The position numbers were made by a program, and so were the translations under genes. Under the pieces are notes generated by a model. It saw only the letters and a program-made list of their open reading frames with translations. It did no database searches and was not told where the DNA came from. From positions 1 to 32,449 of the forward strand of contig NZ_JBBECC010000077.1 of NCBI RefSeq assembly GCF_040882025.1: a DNA stretch of 32,449 bases, in the 5' to 3' direction. Shown in pieces: positions 14,726-21,120 of this stretch. Source of the DNA: Parvibaculum sp040882025. GTDB taxonomy: Bacteria > Pseudomonadota > Alphaproteobacteria > Parvibaculales > Parvibaculaceae. Every line of letters starts with the position of its first letter. Position 1 is the first letter of the stretch.

Positions 14726-15535
14726 CTAAACCAGATCCCATATCGATTTGAAGTCGCGCTCGGCGCCGAGCAGGCGTTGCTGCGGCGTCTTCTTGTCGAT
14801 GTGGCCGATCAGGTTCTGGTAGGTGCCGAAACCGCAAAGGTCCTGCAGACGCGGTTCGAACGATTTGACGAGATCGAGCGGAATGCCGAGCTGCTGGTTC
14901 TCCTGCTGGCGGATGTAGCCAGCGCAATAATTCATCGCGACGCCGACGCGGCGTTTGTCCGATTTGTTGGCGCCACCGCCATGCCACAGGCTGCCATGCC
15001 AGATCAGTACCGAACCCTTCGGCATTTCGGCGGGAATGCTGTCGTAGTGCTGGCCGTATACCGGCGAATGGTCCCATTTATGCGTGCCGGGAATGATCCG
15101 CGTCGCGCCGTTTTCCTCGGTAAAGTCCGTCAGCGCCCACATCGAATTGCAGACGAAGGGGGCATGGGGTTTTGCCACCGGCATCACTTGGTCGTCGGCA
15201 TGAATCGGCTGACCCTTTTCGCCGGGGTCGATGGAAATGGAGGAGAGCGAGGAAATCAGACATCCCGCGTCCAGCACGCCCTCGATGACGGGCAGCACGT
15301 TTGCATGTACCGGAATGCGCTGGAAGACGGGGGCAAGCGCCAGCAAGTTGTAGATGCGAACCGTCTTGTGGCCTTCGAAGCTGTTTTTCGCCGGCACAAC
15401 ATTCATGTCGTGCTCGAGCCGCAACAGGGTTTCATTCAGCTCGTCGATCAATGCCGGCTCGATCGCGTTTTCGACGATCGTGTAGCCCTGCGCTTCGACC
15501 GCCGCGACGTGGCGGGTCTTGTCATCTTCGGTCAT
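14726..15535 (-). CDS. Phytanoyl-CoA dioxygenase (PhyH) family protein
   Basis: A 269-residue Fe(II)/2-oxoglutarate oxygenase. The iron triad is His112-X-Asp114 and His185 (SLWHGGGANKS), and Arg195 or Arg196 should hold 2-oxoglutarate. GATRIIPGTHKW (143-154) is a typical PhyH block. Members hydroxylate fatty acyl-CoAs or other small lipophilic molecules; the substrate here is unknown. The gene follows a TPR-2OG oxygenase on the same strand after 80 nt, so the two may be transcribed together. Confidence 0.9.
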   Translation of the reverse strand: MTEDDKTRHVAAVEAQGYTIVENAIEPALIDELNETLLRLEHDMNVVPAKNSFEGHKTVRIYNLLALAPVFQRIPVHANVLPVIEGVLDAGCLISSLSSISIDPGEKGQPIHADDQVMPVAKPHAPFVCNSMWALTDFTEENGATRIIPGTHKWDHSPVYGQHYDSIPAEMPKGSVLIWHGSLWHGGGANKSDKRRVGVAMNYCAGYIRQQENQQLGIPLDLVKSFEPRLQDLCGFGTYQNLIGHIDKKTPQQRLLGAERDFKSIWDLV

Positions 15536-15615
15536 GCGTTTCTCCCGGCGTCTTCTTGCTTGCCGGGCATGATACGCGTCCCGTGGGCGCCGTCCATACC
15601 GTGCTTCGCCGGGGG

Positions 15616-17046
15616 TCAGTCGCGCCAGCTCGTCGGTTTGACGTCAAAGGCGAGGCTGATGCGCGGCGCGTCGCCCGAAAAGGGCAGGGTGCGGTGAAAG
15701 AGATAGGACGGAAAGAAAAACGCATCGCCCTCACGGGGCTCGTAGGCAATGGTCTGCGGTACAAATTTCGCGTCGAATTCCGGCGGTGGATGGCCGAACT
15801 CGATCCAGCCGTCGCGCGCCTCGTCCTTTCCCATCGTCGGTGGAAGCGACACATAGTAGACACCGCTCATCCAGCCGCCGACATGGATGTGCGAATGCTG
15901 ATGGCCGCCCTCCGACAACAGCGTGCCCCACAGGTCGAGCTGGTAGGTCCGCGGTATCTGGCTGCGCCAGGGATGACCGGGTTCGCGTTTGACGCTGTCG
16001 AAATGTGCGTCGATGGCAAGGCGCAGGACTTTTTCGAAAGCGATGAAGGGCTCGCGCGGATTGTCGAGCAGCAATCCCGTCTGGCCGCCCTTGCGCGTTG
16101 CCTTGCCCTGCGGTTCCCATACAAGTGTCGGGTCTTCCCGCAGTGCGGCGGCCAGAGTGGCGTTGAAAGCGGTTACACCGTCATAACCTTCGGGCCGGGC
16201 GAGCGTCGCACGTGTCACAAGACTGCCCATTTCGGCGCGGTAGCCCGCCGGCATTTCACCGAGCTCTTGCGCGCGCGCGAATGGCAGCCACGCGGCGGCG
16301 CGCCTCTCCGGTCCGTGCCGCGCCAGCGTGCGCTCGAAAATCTCTGTTGCTTCGCGCGCGTGGCCGAGGCGCAGTCGCGCCAGACCGAAGCTGACATAGG
16401 ACACGCTGTCCTTCGGGTTGAGCGTCACGGCCTTCTCATAGGCTGCTGCAGCCGCTTCGATGTTGCCGCGTTTCTGTTCGGCATTGCCGAGATTTCCATA
16501 GGCCGGCGAAAGATTCGGGTTGCCGGCAATCGCTGTCTGGAAGGCGTCGATCGCTTCGTCGGTGCGCTCCTGCCTCAACAGCACCATGCCGAGCGAAACG
16601 TGGTGGATCGGGCGCGGCTCGGATTCCAGGGTCCGGCGAAACTGCGTCTCGGCTTCGGCGAAGCGGTTGGCGCGCTGGTAAAGCTGACCGAGCGTTGACG
16701 TTATGCCCGGATGCGCCGGAAAGAACTCGGCCGCGCGCTCGTAATGATTGAGTGCCTCGCCCCAGCGCCGCATTTGTTGCAACAGGCGGCCGAAGTTGAG
16801 CCAGGTCGTGGCGTTGCGGGGCGCGATCTGCATGGCGCGGGTCAGCAGGCTTCCGGCTTCCTCGAAAGCGCCGCGTTCGACGATGATGGAGGCGAGAAGC
16901 GCCATCGTGTCAGCATCTTCGGGCGTCTCGGCCAGCATTTCGCGGGCTTGTTTTTCGGCGATGCCGCGCTTGCCCTGCTTCATCAGCTCGAGCACCCGCC
17001 GGTAGCGTTCGGGAATTTCGGGCGTGGCGGGTTGTTCGTTGGCCAA
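15616..17046 (-). CDS. TPR-repeat protein with C-terminal 2OG-Fe(II) oxygenase domain
   Basis: A 476-residue fusion. Residues 10-260 hold about six or seven tetratricopeptide repeats (for example ATTWLNFGRLLQQMRRWGEA and SPAYGNLGNAEQKRGNIEAA). The C-terminal 180 residues are a putative 2OG-Fe(II) oxygenase: HQHSHIHVGGWMSGVYYV (His382-388 cluster) gives the first iron ligands, His451 (YLFHRTLPF) the distal one and Arg462 (APRISLAFD) the 2-oxoglutarate anchor. The architecture suggests a hydroxylase guided to a protein or polymer partner by its TPRs. No signal peptide is present. Confidence 0.87.
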   Translation of the reverse strand: MANEQPATPEIPERYRRVLELMKQGKRGIAEKQAREMLAETPEDADTMALLASIIVERGAFEEAGSLLTRAMQIAPRNATTWLNFGRLLQQMRRWGEALNHYERAAEFFPAHPGITSTLGQLYQRANRFAEAETQFRRTLESEPRPIHHVSLGMVLLRQERTDEAIDAFQTAIAGNPNLSPAYGNLGNAEQKRGNIEAAAAAYEKAVTLNPKDSVSYVSFGLARLRLGHAREATEIFERTLARHGPERRAAAWLPFARAQELGEMPAGYRAEMGSLVTRATLARPEGYDGVTAFNATLAAALREDPTLVWEPQGKATRKGGQTGLLLDNPREPFIAFEKVLRLAIDAHFDSVKREPGHPWRSQIPRTYQLDLWGTLLSEGGHQHSHIHVGGWMSGVYYVSLPPTMGKDEARDGWIEFGHPPPEFDAKFVPQTIAYEPREGDAFFFPSYLFHRTLPFSGDAPRISLAFDVKPTSWRD

Positions 17047-17215
17047 TTTTCAATCCGGTTTCTGCTGCGGCGCGAGCAGCCTCAACCTGCACAGACGGGC
17101 CGCGCCCGTCAATGCCGCGGTTATTACAACACGCGGGTGTTAGCTCGCCTAACGCTGTTCTGCGCAGTCCTCCGCTCGCACCGAACTTGTGCGTCTTTCG
17201 TTTCAATGGCGCGTC

Positions 17216-17244
17216 TTGACACGGTTATTCATTTCGCTTAGCTA
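17216..17244 (+). promoter_or_regulatory. Candidate promoter of the hydroxylase-GST-chrB cluster
   Basis: A perfect TTGACA (17216-17221) is followed after 17 nt by TAGCTA (17239-17244), a weak -10. A transcript starting near 17251 would begin about 10 nt before the P1 stem of RNA element copy A. Confidence 0.4.
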
Positions 17245-17260
17245 GTTTCTATCGGGCTTC

Positions 17261-17322
17261 GGCAGACGCCCGGTTTTTCCCAGACGATACTCGTCCAAGC
17301 GCTGCCCTGTCCTCGTCCGAGG
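17261..17322 (+). promoter_or_regulatory. Structured leader RNA element, copy A
   Basis: P1 GGCAG (17261-17265) pairs with CTGCC (17302-17306). Inside are the conserved word CGCCCGGTT, hairpin P2 GACGA-TAC-TCGTC (17283-17295) and the conserved CCAAG. A third hairpin P3, CCTC-GTCC-GAGG (17311-17322), follows. Copies B and C keep the same order with compensatory changes. It lies ahead of the fatty-acid hydroxylase gene. Confidence 0.72.
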
Positions 17323-17350
17323 GCGGGTTGGCGCGTGCGCGTCAGGCTGC

Positions 17351-17368
17351 CTCCGGACCGGTCCGGAG
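17351..17368 (+). promoter_or_regulatory. Perfect palindrome holding the Shine-Dalgarno
   Basis: CTCCGGACC and GGTCCGGAG form an 18-bp perfect palindrome. As RNA, CTCCGG can pair with CCGGAG around ACCGGT and so bury the ribosome site GGAG (17365-17368), which lies 8 nt before the ATG at 17377. This would allow translational control of the hydroxylase. Confidence 0.5.
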
Positions 17369-17376
17369 TCTTGACC

Positions 17377-18210
17377 ATGAGCTTCGCTGCCAGCATATCA
17401 ACCATCGGCCTTCTTCTGGCTGCTATCGCAGTCTTCTCCGCCATCGAAGCACTCATCCCGCTGCACGCGCGCGGCGAATGGAGCAAGCGACATCTCATCC
17501 CCAACCTCGCTCTGACCTTCCTGACCTTTGCGACCAATCTTGTTTTCAATATTCCCCTGCTGCTGGGTATCGCCTGGCTGCAGTCAAAGGGGTGGGGATT
17601 GTTCAATGCCTATGCGTTTCCGCCATTCGTGGCGTTTCTGGGCGCCATCATGGTGCTTGATCTGGCTTGGTATGCGACTCACGTTTCCATGCACAAGGTT
17701 CCGGGTATGTGGCGTTTTCACGCCGTCCACCACTCGGACCCCTTTGTCGACGTCACCACCACAATTCGCCAGCACCCCGGCGAGAGTGTGATCCGCTACG
17801 TCTATCTTGCCGTTTTCGCCTTTGCGTTTGGCGTCTCGCCGGCTGCCTTCGCCGTTTACCGCATCTGGTCGGCGCTTCACGGCTTGTTTGAACACTCCAA
17901 TGTGAAGCTGCCTCAATGGCTGGACACGGCGATCACCGTGGTCTTCTCCAGCCCGAACATGCACAAGGTTCACCATTCGCGTGACCAGCATTTCACCGAC
18001 CGCAACTACACGAACATATTTTCAATCTGGGACCGGCTGGGCGGGACGTTCACGCCGTCAAGGTACGGCCGGAACATCACCTATGGCCTCGACGGACGGG
18101 ATGCGCCGAGTCAGCAATCGGCTTTGGGTCTGCTCATCGGACCGTTCCGTCTTGATCGGCATGTGGCAGGTTCGCTCCGCCAGCACAATCCACAAAACCG
18201 ATCGGTTTGA
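17377..18210 (+). CDS. Fatty-acid hydroxylase / sterol desaturase family membrane protein
   Basis: A 277-residue integral membrane di-iron enzyme. The histidine clusters are H102-xxx-H106 (HVSMH), H115-xx-HH (HAVHH) and H196-xx-HH (HKVHH), with His173 between. Four hydrophobic spans are visible (about 7-25, 45-68, 82-100, 143-165). Family members hydroxylate or desaturate lipids. The ATG at 17377 follows GGAG; an upstream GTG at 17335 would read through the palindrome. Its leader carries the same RNA element as the GST and ChrB genes, suggesting co-regulation with chromate or oxidative stress defence. The last codons overlap a 14-bp palindrome. Confidence 0.88.
   Translation: MSFAASISTIGLLLAAIAVFSAIEALIPLHARGEWSKRHLIPNLALTFLTFATNLVFNIPLLLGIAWLQSKGWGLFNAYAFPPFVAFLGAIMVLDLAWYATHVSMHKVPGMWRFHAVHHSDPFVDVTTTIRQHPGESVIRYVYLAVFAFAFGVSPAAFAVYRIWSALHGLFEHSNVKLPQWLDTAITVVFSSPNMHKVHHSRDQHFTDRNYTNIFSIWDRLGGTFTPSRYGRNITYGLDGRDAPSQQSALGLLIGPFRLDRHVAGSLRQHNPQNRSV
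18195..18208. promoter_or_regulatory. 14-bp perfect palindrome at the hydroxylase stop
   Basis: AAACCGA and TCGGTTT form a perfect palindrome across the end of the hydroxylase gene, 24 nt before RNA element copy B. It could be an operator or a weak hairpin; no T tract follows. Confidence 0.3.
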
Positions 18211-18231
18211 GCCTTGATCCGTCGGGCCATT

Positions 18232-18300
18232 GGCGGACGCCCGGTTCTCCAGACGACTTTTCGTCCAAGTCCCGCCTGTCCCGGTCCCGCCGTCTGCGGG
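18232..18300 (+). promoter_or_regulatory. Structured leader RNA element, copy B
   Basis: P1 GGCGG (18232-18236) pairs with CCGCC (18272-18276); relative to copy A one A-T pair has become G-C. Inside are CGCCCGGTT, hairpin P2 GACGA-CTTT-TCGTC (18252-18265) and CCAAG. P3 is CCCGC-CGTCT-GCGGG (18286-18300). A small AGCG-ATA-CGCT hairpin (18301-18311) then abuts the GST ribosome site. Confidence 0.75.
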
Positions 18301-18325
18301 AGCGATACGCTTGAGGAACACGATA

Positions 18326-19024
18326 ATGACCGATGTCACCGTTTACGGTTTTCCTGTCAGCACCTACGTAAACATCGTCCGGCTCATCCTGACTCAGAAG
18401 GGTGTCCCTTTCGATTTCCACAATCTGGAACCTGAAATGGGTGGAGCCAGTCACTCAGCTCTGCACCCCTTCAATCGCGTGCCGATCCTGAAGCATGGTG
18501 ACTTCACGCTCTATGAAACTGCGGCTATCGCGGTTTATGTGGACGAGGCGTTTGACGGACCGTCGCTGCAACCGACGGACGCCCGAAAGCGTGCGCGGAT
18601 GAACCAATGGATCAGCGCACTTAACGGCTACTACTATCCCTACATTGCTTTCCACCTTGGCCATGAGCGATTGATCTATCCGGTGCTGGGGGTCGAACCC
18701 GACGAAAAGGTCGTGGCCGTAGCGCTGCCAAAAATAGCGGTTGGGCTAGAGGTGATGGAACGCGAGCTGGAGCATGGGGACGCCTATCTTGTGGGCAACC
18801 AGTTGACGCTTGCCGACTTCTTCATGCTGCCGACAATGACAACACTCAGCCTTACGCCGGAAGGCGGAGATATGCTGGCGGCAAAGCCTCGGATTGCTGC
18901 CTGGCGAGTACGCATGGACGCCTTGCCCAGCGCCGTTGAAGTCAGGGCGATGGTCGCTCCACATATCGGGAAGCCGGTTGAGCATGCTCGGTCATGGCCT
19001 GCGTCCCATCGTCCGCGATACTAG
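18326..19024 (+). CDS. Glutathione S-transferase family protein
   Basis: A 232-residue GST. The N-terminal thioredoxin fold begins VTVYGFPVSTYVNIVRL, with Ser12 a candidate catalytic residue, the cis-proline pair Val52-Pro53, and Glu64-Thr65 for the glutathione gamma-glutamyl group. The helical domain contains LVGNQLTLADFFMLP, the usual N-capping and hydrophobic staple block. The ATG at 18326 follows GAGGA (18313-18317). The gene sits between the lipid hydroxylase and ChrB, and RNA element copy B fills its 115-nt leader. A role in thiol chemistry during chromate or electrophile stress is inferred. Confidence 0.9.
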   Translation: MTDVTVYGFPVSTYVNIVRLILTQKGVPFDFHNLEPEMGGASHSALHPFNRVPILKHGDFTLYETAAIAVYVDEAFDGPSLQPTDARKRARMNQWISALNGYYYPYIAFHLGHERLIYPVLGVEPDEKVVAVALPKIAVGLEVMERELEHGDAYLVGNQLTLADFFMLPTMTTLSLTPEGGDMLAAKPRIAAWRVRMDALPSAVEVRAMVAPHIGKPVEHARSWPASHRPRY

Positions 19025-19043
19025 TTTCAGGCATCGGGCAAAT

Positions 19044-19108
19044 GCGGGTCGCCCGGTTGAAGACGGTGCGCCGTCCAAGATCCGCTCCTTTTCTCCCGCC
19101 GTTGGCGG
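19044..19108 (+). promoter_or_regulatory. Structured leader RNA element, copy C
   Basis: P1 GCGGGT (19044-19049) can pair with ATCCGC (19080-19085), one G-U included. Inside are CGCCCGGTT and hairpin P2 GACGG-TGCG-CCGTC (19062-19075), where the A-T closing pair of copies A and B is replaced by G-C. CCAAG follows. P3 is CCGCC-GTT-GGCGG (19096-19108), ending 5 nt before the chrB ribosome site GGAG (19114-19117). Confidence 0.75.
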
Positions 19109-19125
19109 TTGATGGAGTGTGAGAC

Positions 19126-19638
19126 ATGAGCCAAACAAAATCTGAAGACCGGCTGAGTATCCTGTGCGGAACTCGTAGGCCGACGCTATGGGTGACGCGC
19201 GAGCATCAAAAAATCGACCGCATCGCCTGTCCGTGGTTGATCCGGCGCTTTGTCGACCCGACTGCTGAAATCTTGTTTGCTCCGACCGGTCACGTTATGG
19301 AGGTGGCGGCGCGTAAACAGGCCGTCGCCTTCGACATCCCCGGCGCGCCGTTGACGCATGTGGGCGACCGCTGCAGCTTCGACGCCTTTCTCGACGCCTT
19401 CGGCCTGGACGATCCCGGTTTGCAAACGTTGGCGCCGATAGTGCGTGGCGCCGATACCGACCGGCATGAGCTGGCGCCCGAGTCCGCCGGCCTGCATGCG
19501 GTGTCGATGGGCCTCAGTCTCCTGTATGCTGATGATCACGCGCTGTTGACCCAAGGTCTAATCGTCTACGACGCGCTCTATGCTTGGGCCAACCACGCTC
19601 GGGGGCAGCACCATGACTGGCGTCCGGTCGAGATGTAG
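19126..19638 (+). CDS. chrB: Chromate resistance protein, ChrB C-terminal domain only
   Basis: A 170-residue protein matching the C-terminal half of ChrB: WVTREHQKIDRIACPWLIRRFVDPTAEILF at about 22-51, GVxxTHVGDRCSFDAFL-like HVGDRCSFDAF, and ADTDRHELAPESAGLHAVSMGLSL. Full ChrB is about 300 residues with an additional N-terminal domain that is absent here, a common stand-alone form. ChrB is a chromate-responsive regulator or accessory of ChrA. The ATG at 19126 follows GGAG. RNA element copy C lies in the leader and chrA follows 132 nt downstream. Confidence 0.88.
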   Translation: MSQTKSEDRLSILCGTRRPTLWVTREHQKIDRIACPWLIRRFVDPTAEILFAPTGHVMEVAARKQAVAFDIPGAPLTHVGDRCSFDAFLDAFGLDDPGLQTLAPIVRGADTDRHELAPESAGLHAVSMGLSLLYADDHALLTQGLIVYDALYAWANHARGQHHDWRPVEM

Positions 19639-19770
19639 CAGGAAAAAGTCCGCCCGCTCGCCGTAGTTTCGCGACGCCGCACAAAGATTGGCAGACAGTT
19701 TCGGCAATGGCGGCGACTGGCTTCGACTATTTGATGAAACCCGCAATCCCGGTTAGGACGCGATCGATAG

Positions 19771-21117
19771 ATGGCACAAGTGAACAAAACGAGTGGCGAA
19801 CCTGTCACCTTCGCGGAAGCCTTTCGCGTCTGGACCAGGATCGGACTCCTGAGCTTTGGCGGCCCGGCCGGGCAGATTGCGCTGATGCATCGCATCCTGG
19901 TCGAGGAAAAGAGGTGGCTCTCCGAGCCGCAATTCCTCCATGCGCTCAATTTCTGCATGCTGCTGCCGGGGCCGGAGGCGCAGCAGCTCGCGACCTATGC
20001 GGGCTGGTTGCTGCACGGCATCAAAGGCGGGCTCGCGGCGGGGCTGATGTTCATCCTGCCTGGCGTCGCCGTGATGCTGGGTCTCAGCATCCTCTATGCG
20101 GCCTATGCCGATCTCGGGCTTGTCGAGGCATTGTTCTTCGGCATCAAGGCGGCGGTCTTTGCCGTCGTCATCGAAGCGCTGATCCGCATTTCGAGGCGAA
20201 TGCTGAAATCGGTGGCGCTTTATGCGCTGGCGGGTACTGCCTTCGCGGCGATCTTCTTTTTCGACGTGCCCTTTCCGCTGGTCGTCGGCGCGGCTGCCGC
20301 TTTCGGGCTGATTGCGGCGCGGGTGGCGCCCGGGATATTCGGTTTGTTGCTCGCGGCGAAGGAGGACGATGAACCGGAGATTGAAGCGCCGGCGCATACG
20401 CGCACCACGGCCGGGCGCACCGTCACCGTTGCGCTGGTCGGCGGGTTCGTCTGGCTCGGGCCGGTCGTCGCTCTGCTGGTGGCGCTCGGTACCGGTCATG
20501 TGTTCGTGCAGCAGGCGGTCTTTTTCAGCAAGATGGCTGTCGTCACCTTCGGCGGCGCTTATGCGGTACTTGCCTATGTGGCGCAGGAAGCGGTGCAGTT
20601 TTACGGCTGGCTCAATCCGGGCGAGATGCTGGACGGCCTCGGGCTTGCCGAAACGACGCCGGGGCCGCTCATTCTGGTGCTGCAATATGTCGGTTATCTC
20701 GCCGCTTACCGTGAAGCGGGCGGTCTTGACCCGGTGACGGCGGGCGTCATCGGCGCGATCATTACGGTCTGGGTGACGTTTGCGCCGTGCTTCCTGTGGA
20801 TTTTTCTCGGCGCGCCCTACATCGAGCGTTTGCGTAAGGTCGAGTTGCTTAACGCCGCTTTTGCCGCCATCACGGCCGCCGTCGTCGGCGTCATCCTCAA
20901 TCTGGCGCTCTGGTTCGGCCTCCATGTGCTGTTCGGCACGGTGGAGGAGGTACGCGTGTCGGTGTTCCGCCTCTGGATGCCGGAGCTTGCGACGCTCGAC
21001 CCCTGGGCGCTGGCGTTGAGCGCGGGTGCGCTCGTCGCCATGCTCAGGTTTCACATCGGCATGCTGCCGGTGCTCGGCGTTTCCGCCGCGCTCGGGCTTG
21101 CGATCAAGCTCCTCTGA
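19771..21117 (+). CDS. chrA: Chromate efflux transporter ChrA
   Basis: A 448-residue inner-membrane transporter of the CHR superfamily, exporting chromate. It is the long form with two homologous halves: GLLSFGGPAGQIALMHRILVEEKRWL in the first (about 25-50) and AVVTFGGAYAVLAYVAQEAV in the second (about 258-277), and LLPGPEAQQLATYAGWLLHG matching ETTPGPLILVLQYVGYLAAY. About ten to twelve membrane segments are visible. The 132-nt spacer after chrB lacks the RNA element found before the three preceding genes, so chrA probably depends on chrB read-through or its own promoter. It ends 3 nt before the convergent deacylase. Confidence 0.95.
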   Translation: MAQVNKTSGEPVTFAEAFRVWTRIGLLSFGGPAGQIALMHRILVEEKRWLSEPQFLHALNFCMLLPGPEAQQLATYAGWLLHGIKGGLAAGLMFILPGVAVMLGLSILYAAYADLGLVEALFFGIKAAVFAVVIEALIRISRRMLKSVALYALAGTAFAAIFFFDVPFPLVVGAAAAFGLIAARVAPGIFGLLLAAKEDDEPEIEAPAHTRTTAGRTVTVALVGGFVWLGPVVALLVALGTGHVFVQQAVFFSKMAVVTFGGAYAVLAYVAQEAVQFYGWLNPGEMLDGLGLAETTPGPLILVLQYVGYLAAYREAGGLDPVTAGVIGAIITVWVTFAPCFLWIFLGAPYIERLRKVELLNAAFAAITAAVVGVILNLALWFGLHVLFGTVEEVRVSVFRLWMPELATLDPWALALSAGALVAMLRFHIGMLPVLGVSAALGLAIKLL

Positions 21118-21120
21118 CGC

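Larger units (their letters stand above)
17047..17376. other. Divergent intergenic region, TPR-2OG / desaturase
   Basis: This 330-bp spacer contains no gene I can support. The part next to the TPR gene shows nothing I can name. From 17216 it holds a promoter-like sequence, RNA element copy A (17261-17322) and a perfect palindrome around the ribosome site (17351-17368), each listed separately. Confidence 0.6.
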
